DNA of 64,000 bases, from NCBI GenBank assembly GCA_002633005.1, contig NMRA01000003.1, positions 777,665-841,664 of the forward strand. Reading direction: 5' to 3'. A program made the position numbers and the translations under genes. The notes under the pieces are model-generated. The model was not told where the DNA came from. It did no database searches and was given only the letters and a program-made list of their open reading frames with translations. How positions within the stretch are numbered: the first letter of the stretch is position 1; every line of letters starts with the position of its first letter. The DNA is from Phoronis australis (taxonomy: Eukaryota; Phoronida; Phoronidae). Positions 25,741-38,697 of this stretch are shown in pieces.

Positions 25741-28700
25741 CACATTTTTGAAAAGCAACCGATTCTTTATTTGATAGCAGTGGCTTAGAAGCCCAATGGA
25801 CTGGGTGTTATTTACAAATATTCTAAAATTTGTTTAAACCTGTTTAAAACACTAAAATAAATAAACCCATTCGTTTATTCATTCATGCATAAATGTATAC
25901 TATACATTTTATTAATTATTTGATTTTATCATGTATCTGTGCAAGGTAAGAAATAAAACATGTGGTTATTGTGCACTTTAGCATTTTCTTAATTTTCTTA
26001 TTTTTCTTTTAGAACATTAGGGTTTATTTCCTCTTCTGTTACTAAATTCAAACTTCTCCAGTGTTTTCAATATTCACACCTTCACTGATACGAACCTCGA
26101 TAAAGAATCTTAAAAAGGTGAAGGGGTCACGTAACAGTTAATTTAATTTAAGTTGAAGTCACAGCCCGCAGCAAATATGTCTGCAAGAAGGGCACAAAAC
26201 TTCCATCTGTGAATTTAGGTTGGAAAATTGTTATCAAGAATAGTCATCAATGTAGTTAAAACAAAACCATAATTTATGAAACTCATAACCGAAGCGCGTG
26301 ATCATTGCCAGAGTAAATATTGGCGGCCATTTTGGATTTGTCGCTACGTAATTTGAACTTAACGATAATACTAATTTCGAGTTTATTTATTCTATTTTAC
26401 GAGCATAAGTGGGTTTTACCAATGTAAGAATTGGATAATGTAAAAAAATGTTCAGAACATGGAGACAAGGTGAGTTAGAAATGTAAGAAGCGTATTCTTG
26501 AATATCTGTGGACAGGTGTTTCAACTGAGACCACACAGTGAACCTAACGTTACTGATTAGCAACATTTGGCCATGCTACATGTATAAACTTGACGACAAA
26601 ATTCAAGTTTTGCATGGAAATAATGGATGTATGACGATTAAGACCCAAACACAATGTCGCAAATAACGTCAATGCTAATATGTCCTATTTACTTTCTGAC
26701 CTACAACTTACCAAGACATATTCTGTTTAACATGATATAAGTCATCACTTCACAGTGCAAAGAAACTCAACACCGTGTTACGCTGTCGTAAACGGTTGTT
26801 CTACAAGTGCTGCAAAATTCTTTACCCTTAATTTTTATAAAAGAAGTGGCTTAACAAAATACAAGTTAAATTATAATATTCGACAAATAGAATCGCCACT
26901 ATAATACATAAAAGATACAATAAATATTTCCTACCATTAGTTTCACGGCCACGTAAGTAAATTTATCTTCACCTGAGTTTCTAATTGGTTTCATTGTACT
27001 GTTTCTTTCAAGGGTATTCCAAGACCTCATGTAACAGCTAACAGACCATGTAACAGCAATGTTAATGTCTGCGATTTTCCCTCTGTCTAGTGTTTACGTC
27101 AAATCGGCCAAGTTAGTCAACAAAATCTTCACACGTGGCTAATAATCAGTTAATAACCGGATATCTTTCAAGTTGAGACTAGCTAATTGCAATCACGATG
27201 TCTATGTTTTACAACACGAAGACGTGGCTTCTCGAACTCGCTAAAAAACTAGAAATAAGCTTGTTCTTCCTTCTTTCACCAATGCTAAAAAGAGAGAAGA
27301 AGAATTGTTCTACGCACATTTCCAGTCACAAAAACGTACATAGTAGTACCAATACCAACAGCCCGCAAATTTGAAGGTGTAAATTTGCTATTAGCTGTTG
27401 CTGGGCATTTTACTGTCAAGTTGCCCGTTATTCATAAAAGTTCACCGTTATGACTATGAATAAATGATATCGTATTGTTCGTACAAACTGAAGTTCTGTT
27501 TGACTTTAGTCGCAGCAAATATAATTTCATGATGGGTTATTCACTCATTATAGCTAACCAGACGTTTCTAACTGCCCTTGAGGTTCAGTGCTACTTGACT
27601 TCCCAAATTTGACATCTTTGTTAACAGAGAGAAATACCATTCCCTCATCCAATTTAACATTTATTTGTTATAAACATTTACCCCCATTTGAGCACGCCAC
27701 AAACTTCTTCATTAATTGTCGCCTCCGCTTGCAACATGGGCAGAATATAAGTTAAACGTCTCCACAAAACACTTGTAAACCAGAAACTCAGACACAACAT
27801 ATTTATAGCTGAAAGACAGCTAGGTTCAAACTCAAGTGTAATCCGTTAATAAAAAAGCGAAAATTTCAATATTAGAATTGTCTCTGGAAATGAAATAGAA
27901 CAGACTAGACTTTTAGAACTAAGAGGATTAAAATATGGCGTATGGAATTACAACCTTCGGGTCCACTAGAGGGATTAGGAAGTAATTTTTTCTATCACTG
28001 TTACAGGGCATGAACACTAATATTAGCGGCTTACATTGAAACAGACTATTCAAGTACACGGTGGTGGCTACACTGTAACCAAATTGCCTGCCAGCAACAG
28101 ATGTATGTTGATACGGCTATATTTCTGCTTAGCATTGTTTTTATGATGATAATAAATCATTGAAAACACCGGATGTTGTTTGTGAAAAGATATTAAGCAA
28201 AACGTTTGTCATTTTACGTTAAAATTGCATTTCGGCATTTTAGCTGGCTAAAAAATTGAACCTTTTACTCTAAAAAAATCGGACTCTTAATATTCCTTAC
28301 GGTGATAGGATTCTATTTCCGTTACAAACTCAAGCCACAACCAATTTGTGCACATGGGCCATTCCCGAAATCGCAGTTTTAGGATTGGTCAACCCAATTA
28401 AACTCTGATGGTCCGATACTCTTGTTCGTAACGTGGATCCTGTTATGGTAAGGAATATTGCGAGACCAACTTAACGAGAGTAAATGGCCTAATTTCATTT
28501 TTGTTTTTAGTCCGCTAAACGGGGCGAAAGACAGCTTTAAGCGTTCATCTGAACAAATGAAATAAGAGAAATTCTACTCACTGTGAGTTAAAGTGTTTAC
28601 AGACGTAAGAAGTACCAACCGCCGCGTTTGTAGAGTATGCTGTGTATTAGAGAACTTGTGAGCACAGCAATCTTTGTCGAGCCCCGGCAAGGCGGTTGTC

Positions 28701-31700
28701 AAGTGCGGACTGCAGACATACTTAATTATAATCATAATTTTATCTTTAGGAATTATAGAAATGGTTTCACACGATAAGGAAAAACAAACGTGTGTGCGAC
28801 GATCACCATTGACTATCATCTAATGAACTGTAAAACAAATGAGGGGTCTTTGTGAGATTAAACGTTATGTATATTTAATGCAGTCGCTCCGTCTCCAGTT
28901 TTATCTCACAGTCAAGTACGCGGTAGCAACATTATCGGTATTACCTGCCAATTCGCAACACTGTGTGAAATGTTTATTTCGTGACTTCCGTTGAAAATAA
29001 ACTCCGGACAAAACATCTGCGCTGATTTTGTAATTAGTTTCCCATTCTAGATTTTTGTCAAATTATTTCCAGCTTATCATATACGCCCCTTATTATTATC
29101 ACTGCTAAAGCCCCTTGAAATTGTCCCACTGACAGCATTACCAAAAGTGAATTCACCATCAACCATACGACTCTTTCCTTGAATGAGGCCGTGTGAATAG
29201 TAGAGGGTTCAAAACTGTGACAGCTGCATATGGAACACTGGGCATTTAAATTCCTGGATTGGTGAATCAGATGAATGGACTTGATGTTCACTCATTATAT
29301 TTGACCTACATACTTTTTATCTCATTGTGATTTTTTGTAGAAACTCGAGATTACTCCTCTTCGCGACAGACTTTGGAGAACGCACGACATACGTGATGAG
29401 AGAAGGGTTTTATGAAAATCAATTATTGTCATTAATATTTGTTGGCGGAGAAGACCTTCGAGCCAATTTTTCACAGTGAAAAACCCCCACGCTGATTTAA
29501 CAATGCTAAAATAAAAATGGGATTAAATGGCACTTAATACTGTGCTTATAGCCGTGGGTGGACATTACAGGGGGGCTCACTAGATGGCACGGTTTGAGAA
29601 ATGAATAGTTCAACACTACAAATTCTATCACAACTGGTTGAGAAGCAAAGAGGGACGAACTCAGATCCCCCGAAACAGCACACAGTGTACTGAACGACAC
29701 ATCTTGTTTAAAACAATTCAAAAACTATGCAATAAGTTTCATTTACATTTAACAGTCTTAAAATGACAAACTCTCCCATTGGCAACTATGAGATAATAAA
29801 TCCCCCACATGTCGTATCAAATTCACCACGATTGCATTACTGTATAAATATCTTTCATTTGAAAGGCGGTTTTCCATAAAAGGAATAATCTGTTATCTTG
29901 AAGAAGCGGTTTGCGACTTACTTGGGAAAGCTCAACTTATCGACTTTGTGTATGTTACGGGTTGACTGTCCCGATAACGAAGACGTTTGCTTACTGGGTA
30001 ATGCTAAGTTGTGTTGAATTTTCCGATTTGAAGAAATTTTGGAGTAATTTGAATAGCGATGTTCCCTATGACAGTTTATCAATTCAGTTATTGCAATTTC
30101 TCTGTAAAGCCAACACTGACTCTTTAAGAACTGAATTTAAAAACTCCGGTAAGCCACTCTGCAAGCTATGATGTTATTGAAGTAAAAAAATAATAAAAAC
30201 GTTTTCCTGTTGCTATACTGACTGTAATATTTAATGTGAAAACAATTTACGTTTAAAAAATATAAAAATTTGTTCATCAAGGAAGTTCACATTTACTAAA
30301 ATATCAAAGTTTCCTATACATCAAATGATTATATTCGCTTAAATACAAGACTATTCAAAACACCTGAATAAATTTATTCGAATATGTAAAATTTTTAAAA
30401 ATTTAATCAACGTAAATTAGCCTGAATAAATTAAATTCCAAAGGAGGCAGGGGACAGGAACCAATAGAGTTCTAATTCTAAACACTGTTCAAAATTAAAT
30501 ATCCCAGAGAAACGCTAATCCGGCATTGCGCGACTAACCAGGAAGCCAAGTATTTAAAACGCCCTTCAAAATTCTACCCTCATCTGCTAATGCTACAGTG
30601 TCCTAAGTAAATTGTTTTTATCCCCGTCACTCAGTTGGGTATTAAAACGTTGCGTCTCCTGTAGATTAGACACGTCTCAGAGATTTCTGTACAATGCGTA
30701 CTGTCATTGTTGAAGTTATACTGATCAAATTCTGTCATAAATTTGAAATCAGGATTTTGAAACAAGGAAGAGGAATTACTCTCTTTGAACAGGACCTTGA
30801 ACAGATTTCCGTTGGTTTAGCACTACTTCAAGGTCATTTACCGTAGATACCTTAAAACTAAGTTATTTTTGTAAAAGATTTCTATGAGATGACCGGCTCA
30901 ACAAAAAAATAACACGCATTATTGTTTGAAATTAATCAGTGCTTGAAACTAGCATATTCCGAGATGTTAGATCAAATATACAAACATAAGAATCAAAAAG
31001 ACGTGACGACCGAATTACTCACCGCAAAAATATAACTGAGGCAGAATTGCAGACAGTAATATGAAATTTTGAAAATACACTTCTTGAAATAGAAGTTGTT
31101 AATTTGGTTCAATTAAATTGCCTAATTTCAAAAGCTACAAATAAATTTCAAATTTGATGGTTCGAGTATACATAACGTAAAATGTGAAACCAAGCGAACG
31201 TGAAAGAGTTACGTTTGCCCATTAATTTTAATTTGTTTTTGAGTTGACTACTTTATCATGTGCATAAGGTATTTCAGCGTGATTTTAATTGGTTTTCTTG
31301 GATCAAAATTATCATTATTAGCAGACGATACCGAAGAACGTGATCTCAGCATGTCAGGTGCCAACACTGGTTATATTGAATGCGATATTTGTTGATTTTG
31401 GATTTAACGCCACTTTTTATTGGGTATTCATTAAAGCTTGTCACAAAAGTTTTGGAGGTGATTAGTGGGTTCAGTAGGTGTTATCCTGAAACAGTTCCCC
31501 CAAACTGACCAATGGGATTCACTGCAGATTTTATCAGCTTGTTTGCAGTTGTGTAGTGATAAATGATCGTTGTGTTATTGCCTGGTTACACGAGAATTTA
31601 GCGATACCAGTGGAGGTATTTTGAAATGCACGTGAAGATTCACAATAACAATTCACGACTATATCAACTGATCGAACAGTTTCTAAATACAATTGAAAAA

Positions 31701-32322
31701 GTTTTAAGTTTTCCGAACGCTGGTAATCGATGTTTGGAAAAACTTGTCACCCAGCTGATCATTGAGAAAATATTCACCTCGAAATAGGGCGTGGTCATCG
31801 ACATAGTAACGTTTACCCGTTAAGTAATAGTTTGTAATTATTATATTGGTGCAATACTTGTGAAGTGTCTGCTTTGATTTCTGCCAGCAGTATTAGCTTA
31901 ACGTGCGAATGCACCGATCTCTGATGTAGGCCTACTTATATTGGGCAAAATTTTCGCAAAATAATTGTTAAATAAAGGCTTTTAATTTTGAGTGCGTTCG
32001 TCTTGTTACTGACCAATGAGAAGTATATTTCAGTGACTGAAATTAGGGGCTTTAAACTGTTTCTTGCAGCATAGGGCTTACAGACACTTAAGATGTATTA
32101 GAAATATATACATGAAAGCAGTGACGAGTTAAGGTTTCTCGGAGAACCTAAGCTATAAGAAGTTATGGGCTATAATGATACACTTACATGACGTATGCAA
32201 GAAAAATTCAATTTTGGCAAAATTCAATTTACATCTTAATTTTTCTCATGTCTATAATGTCTATTTTCTTGCCGTTACTAATCGTGCGAGTTATCCAGCG
32301 CTACTCCTACCACTTAACAAAG

Positions 32323-32428
32323 TAGGCACTCACAAGTCATGTCAGTAGAGTTGCTTTATGTGACGATACACATTGTAGGCACTCACAAGTCATGTCAGTA
32401 GAGTTGCTTTATGTGACGATACACATTG
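32323..32428 (+). repeat. Perfect tandem duplication, 53-bp unit x2
   Basis: Two identical 53-bp copies, each starting TAGGCACTCACAAGTCATG and ending CGATACACATTG, directly abut. The lack of any difference points to a very recent duplication or an assembly artefact. Confidence 0.95.
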
Positions 32429-34239
32429 AACTTTAATATGAACTAGATACTTCTTTTTGTTTTCACCCGTTATGAAAATAGAATGAGTGTCCGTCACCAA
32501 TCAAATGATGCACATAGCTGTCTACTGTTCCAGGTGCATAAAAAGTGACATTTGGAGTCAAGCAAGGTGGCAGGCCAATTTTTGGGGCATGACCTGAAAT
32601 TCAAAAAAAAACAATACTCGTAATGCCATATTAATTTGATTTCTTTTGGAAGTCACTGTATACTAAAATGTTGATGTTTTGACCATAGTTTGCAAGTGAC
32701 ATCGACGACTCCGCTTTGGTCACTATGACATTTTTGTGTTGCCTGAAAAACAACACAGTGACTGAGAGGGAAAGTGAATTTCAATCATAACCATATAGTA
32801 CATACATGTATAACATTGATTTGTGATGTCTAGGATGGCATGCTGTACGCTGTCGCAACGCGTAGCATCATGGTGACAGAAACATTTCTAGTAAAAAAAT
32901 ACCTTCGCAGACAAACATAAAGTCCACGTCCTGATAACGCACCTGGTCGGGTCGTTAAATCAGCTATAAACTCACGTTCCGTCAATGGAACAAATTTTGG
33001 TTTAGGCAACTTATCGCTACAAAACTGATTTCTACTTATTCCTAGGGAAGAGGTTTCTGGGAAGAAATCCTACTGCGTTATTGCTTGAAACCATTTCCGA
33101 TGCATAAAAAGACCCGCCGTGACAAACCACCTTGCGGAGCCTCGTTTTTGAGCAATTATCCACTGTTAGTCGTTTGCAAGTTAGGAAAACACTTTACATT
33201 GATTAAGAGAAAGCTTGAAACCTATTTTGTAATTATGGATGGTCTAATTTTTTTATTTATGTATTCAAACTTCTTTAAAAGACTGGGTGACTACTTCAGT
33301 GAATACATTGATTTTCAAGTGGGCCCAGTCGGAAATGATTATATGGAGTAAAATAAAGAGAGCTATGTATAATTAGATTGAAAACATTAATAAATAAAAT
33401 AAATAAGATATAAAAATTAGTCAAAGTATACAGTTAGATGAATAAATAAGATAAAACAGAGTAAAATAATGATGAGAAGAGGCCTACAGTCTCGAACCGC
33501 GCACAAAGTCCCAGTTACGATATTTTTCACAAAATTTGGAGTCCATGTGAAAGTTTATTCTTTAATATTTCTCAACAGGTATGAATCAGAAGAAGATGTC
33601 AGTCTATTGCTTGTCAACGTTTTGAAAATTTCCATTATTTGGATTAAAGTAATCAGACTTTGAAAATAAAAATAAAATTTTGACAATTATCTTTGTGCAA
33701 ACAATTACCGTATACATATAACTATACACTGAACAGCGCAGCTTTTGATAACTGCACAAATGTGGATGTCATTTTAATCGAAATAGCTCCCTGACCGTCC
33801 AGGGAAATGAATTCAGATTCGAATTTGGAAGAGAAATAACGAAAATCTTTCATGCGCAAACTTGTTCTGTCTTGAGCGAAGTTCGGACTTGATTCTTTGT
33901 AACTGTATTGGCTATCTTTTTAAGTCTGAAAATAATGTTAACTTATTAAAAATGGTAAGCAACTGCAGTAAATAATTTAAGTATCACTCTTCTTATGTCG
34001 ATTCATTTCTAAATTAAATTACTTCAGTGAAATTATTGTTGTTGAGTGATATGTCTGAATAAATCCTCCGTCAATATAAGGAGTACTCAAACAAGGACAG
34101 TTTTTACACCTCGGTTCCAATGTAAACACAGAGAAAGTTCCGTTACTGGTTGGTGAAGTTTTCAGCTGAAGAATTTTATTTCCGGCGGTTGCAAATTCGG
34201 CGTCCGAGTCCCGAGCATACAATTCCTAGTAGGCGTTTG

Positions 34240-34367
34240 CAGGTTTATATGCTCACGTATATACGGGCGTGCAGGTTTATATGCTCACGTATATACGGGC
34301 GTGCAGGTTTATATGCTCACGTATATACGGGCGTGCAGGTTTATGTGCTCACGTATATACGGGCGAC
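34240..34367 (+). repeat. Minisatellite, 32-bp unit x4
   Basis: Four copies of a unit beginning CAGGTTTATATGCTCACG and ending TATACGGGCGTG. Copies 1-3 are identical, and copy 4 has one A-to-G change and a degenerate end. Because 32 is not a multiple of three, the apparent repeated peptide read across it shifts frame between units and is meaningless. Confidence 0.95.
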
Positions 34368-37300
34368 TGAGTATACATGCTAAAGAAGTGGTCGTTCTGT
34401 CATATCTTTTTCTTTTTAGTTGTTTGTTATTATTGTAGGAGTTACCGAGAACACGCCTTCCTATTATTTACTTATCATAAAACTGTGCATCCAGGTTTTA
34501 TCACATTATAATACACAATGGCCGATAGATGGCTCTGTCGAGTGGACTCAAAATCTCAGTTGAAGTGGATCGTGTTTGCCATTGAGTCACGCCAGGCCAG
34601 GATACAATGTGCTAGAAAATTCGGAGCTTTTAACTTCAAACTGATAAAGAAATGAAAGTGGAACAAAATAATGAACATATGATTCACGCCATAGACCTCT
34701 GCATCGTAGTGTACATATTCAGCGCTGACAGTTTCGATAAGGTGCAGCAAACTAACTCACTCCCGGGGGGGAACTTTGGTAAAATCAACTACTCCCTGAA
34801 AAAGGCTTTGTTTTAAAGTGCACAGTTAGCTTAAGGATGGTACTTCCGTCCCACAGAAAATCGGAAGTGTAAAAGTCTCACTATAAGTGTTATGTCACGA
34901 TGACCGTGTCACCTAAACACATACATCATTTTCTAATTTAAATACTTCCTTATCGTTACAAATATTGACCGTCACCATTTATTTCAGCAGTGTGTCTTCA
35001 AAAACAAACACCTATCACAAAATTATTTACCGTAAACTTATCATTTAGCCCCCCTTTCAAACGTGCGGTTACGACTGAGATAACGAGGCCCTGTCAATGC
35101 AATTCACACTCTGCCCCCAATGTATTAGATCCTATCGCAGTTAGATTGGTCAAAACTTAGATAACACTTATTAAACCAGTCTAAACCATGTGACCTAAAA
35201 ATTGTATAGTGCATGAAAGTGTTCCACGTGTTTGTACACCCAGAAAATTACTCTGGGACGAAATATTTTACAAACACAGACTACTTGAAAGAATAATCAA
35301 AATCCAATTGTTGTTTGTTTCAGTAGAACATGCTACATTAATAAAGTACACTGTAAATTTCAAAAATAGACAGCTCGGCTCTTTTATCCTAGCAAGGTTT
35401 GTAGAAAGCACGGAAATATCTTGATTTTTTGAAAGTATAAATCAATTTCCGTTGGATATATGTCCGAAACTATGGGGAAGCTTGAGTGAATTAATTTCAT
35501 AAATTAAATGACATATCACCATGTGACAATACTTTTGTAAGTTGTGATCTAAGACGATGTCTAGTCTTTTGAATAGCAAGATTTACTACGACACCAAGTG
35601 AGATATCAATTTACAGTTTGTTCACGACCGATTCGCGCTTTTTCTCAACAGAATAAGATTAGAGTGTTAAGATATCCGGATTAATATATGATGTGTAGTT
35701 TTATGTACAACTGAGATTATTCTTGAACGAAGAAACCAAATAAGGAAAACGCAATCTACCGAAATCTCAGTCGGCTTAGAAAACAAAGAATGCAGCGCAA
35801 GAAAGACTTTCGGAAACATATCAGGATGCACCTGTTATGAAAATTCTCAGTATAAACCAGCTTCCTTCTTATCTCCAAACTCAGACTTGACTTAGACTCG
35901 AAACTTAACAAATCCTGCCGCACGATTTGAGGACAAAATAGTAAGTTCACTCGAAGCAAAGCCCCATGCAAGTACAGTTACTTTTCAAGATGAGAACCCG
36001 GGCCCAGCGCCCGATTGCAGTTAATGTAAGTTACACACTGGATAACAATGCCACGATCACACCACGGGGCGTCACGTGGTCATTGTTGAACAACCCTTCG
36101 ACGCCAAGCAACGATCGAACTTATCCAGGGCATGAGTTAAAAGTTTAATGCAACGCCGTCACGACGGCATAATTATTATATCGTTTTCATTACAGTTACC
36201 ATGCTTGATTGGTTAATTCGAAAATGCTTCGGTGAATGGAAAATTTCTGTTGTTTCTGTTACTCTCTGAAACCGCCACAACTCTCATGTTTCCACCCGGT
36301 TTCTCGTGCCCTATATGCATCATTTCCGGAGTTCTTGTTGCACCCTTGTAGCAAGTTCACATAACAAGATGCAATCAAAATTCAGCAGAGGAGACCAACC
36401 GATAGAATTACTATAAAAACAAATTGATCTTGTTGTCACGTTAGTCCAATATAAAACCACTTAATCTGAATAGCGCGACTTTTCATATACGAGTAAAATG
36501 CGAAATACTTCGTTAATGACTATTTCATTTTAAGTCCCTCAAACGTTGACAGTTATACTAAACCGCGTATCTTTGTTATCGACGACCAAACCTAACCATT
36601 TTTCTTTACAGCATTGAAAGGGTCCGATAAGAATGATTGCCTTTAAATGATAAAATTCAATTATTAAACAGCACTCTGTTATTAGTCTTCATATAAGATA
36701 CATGCGTGAAGAACTATGAAAGATTGGATTAGAAGAAATATTTGAACACGTTATTTATTGGCTGGGAGTAAGCCGAAGCAATTAACAACCGATTATCCAA
36801 ATTTGCCGCGTGCTGTGTGGCCAAAATAATTTATTGAACAAGATCCAAAGTAAATACTTGAGCCATGTAATCAGTCCTAAAATGAACTCTCGAAACGTAC
36901 GGCATTTCAGAATGTGTTCAAATTTCTCAGAAATGAATTTTCCATAATGTTTGTAATATACAATAAGGAGACGTGGGTTTGATACTTCCTCATTTAGCCC
37001 GAAATTTTACACACCGCTAACATTTCCATAATTTATAATACGTTTTGCATCTGACAACAGATCCATACAACTAGTAAGTGAAGTTCCAATTTTGTAACGG
37101 AATTTATAACTGAATACACAAAGCAATCACACACTTTTCTAATATGGGAATCGTAATTCTAAAATTAAAAAAAGCGTTAAAATATGAACGAAAGTAATAG
37201 TTTTATAAACAAGAAAATTTAATCGAGTGTTTCTTTACACTTTTACAGATCTTTTTTACCTGAAAACTACACTGCCTCAGTTCAGGTCACACCATGATGT

Positions 37301-37958
37301 AATAAAAGAGGGCGCAACGTTCCTGTGAAAGAAGCATGATTGACCAATGCTTTACATCACAAATATTGAACATTACAAAGGATCAGACGCGTATCTATAT
37401 CTACGTCTTGCTAACCGCATAATACATAGACTTGTTCGATCTTCTCCAAAATGCATAAGACATAGATTTGCTCGAATTTCTCTAACATGCGTCAAAATGC
37501 ACCCAAACGTCTATTTCTTAAAGAGTTACTTCAGATTGCCAAAAGCCATCAAAGGGAGATTTGGACATTATTTCCGACGCCGACAAGTTCGTTAGTAGCG
37601 TGGGTGGTTCATGCTGCCATCTTCCAGTGTATTTGATATGGGATGGGTTTGTTTATCGCTGGTTTCTCGTATTCTACGTGAACTGTATTCATTGAAAGCT
37701 TTTTTGTTTACTTAATAAAGTGTTTCTAAATCCTTTTTGCGTATTTTACGCAACACATTATGTTTTCTTAAAAACTAATTTACGGTTGAAACGGAGTGCT
37801 TCCTTCCTCGCGTCCGTCCTACATCGTCCGCAAAATAAATCATACATTTTTGTCGAATTTACTCTAATCTTGTGCAACGATGTACTTACAAAGGATACTA
37901 AATTCTGTAGAGTTCTGGGGGATTTCAGGCAATCCTCGTTTTGCCTTATGCTAATGCC

Positions 37959-38004
37959 CCATAGGTGGCTCTGAAAACACACCATAGGTGGCTCTGAAAA
38001 CACT
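37959..38004 (+). repeat. Short tandem duplication, 23-bp unit x2
   Basis: CCATAGGTGGCTCTGAAAAC is repeated with a 23-bp period. Confidence 0.9.
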
Positions 38005-38451
38005 GTATCATAACTTGGGTCCTGTGGGTTTTGATGTGTAGTTTATCCCCATAGTTCCCGTGTAACGCTTGCCCACAAAGCAGACAGCGTTGTTTGTGAG
38101 TAGAACATAGAATTTATAAAATTTCAAAATGCATAAAAATTCACTAAATATCTGCTTACAAGGTGAGGTTGAGGTGCAGCGGCCCAAAACTTTTCAGTCA
38201 CGCTGTGAAATGATGCTATCTGGACATGGGCTTGATGAAGGTTTCGTGGTTGATAATTGATCGATATTCCCTCATTCATATTCTTTTGAAGACACAAGTT
38301 CGTACTTATTTTTCCGTATTCGTAGGACATGCAGGAAATTTCGCATGCGGTTGAAGTCCAAGCAATTGATTTATTATGCGGGTGTTGTTTTCGGTGCAGG
38401 TGGATCTAATAACCGAAGTGCCGTAATTTTTATTTTTGTATGTGACAGTAT

Positions 38452-38464
38452 AACACTTACACTT
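38452..38464 (+). repeat. Target-site duplication, 3' copy
   Basis: AACACTTACACTT, identical to the copy at 42943-42955. Its last bases merge with the element's poly(A) tail (T run on the + strand). Confidence 0.85.
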
Positions 38465-38697
38465 TTTTTTTTCACTGTGATATATATTTATTGAAGGATA
38501 CACAGAACATACAAAGAAATAATAACAAACCCAGAAACCGCGAAGCATTATATCTGGGTTGTAAACAATTCATAAATGAAACTTGTATACATAGAGATAT
38601 ATACAATTAAGTAGTATCTAAAATAAGTATTCCAATACTTAGACATGCTATTACAGATAAATAAAAACAAAAATATTTACAGATTCATGTAGGGAAA

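Larger units (their letters stand above)
25741..38451. other. Gene desert between Pitx and the intact LINE
   Basis: About 12.7 kb with no recognisable gene. A frame at 29911-30171 contains a plausible donor (CTCCG|GTAAGC near 30149) but no acceptor and no recognisable family. Three tandem repeats lie here (32323-32428, 34240-34367, 37959-38004). The rest is AT-rich unique-looking DNA that may hold regulatory sequence, but none can be named. Confidence 0.45.

Noticed and set aside
29911-30171. 86-codon frame with a possible donor near 30149
   Set aside because: No ATG, no convincing acceptor and no recognisable family. Kept only as a note within the gene desert.
33085-33351. 88-codon frame with a plausible-looking peptide
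   Set aside because: No ATG at the start, no splice signals and no recognised motif.
34150-34383. Frame with repeated Tyr/Val peptide units
   Set aside because: It is the 32-bp minisatellite read through; the unit length is not a multiple of three.
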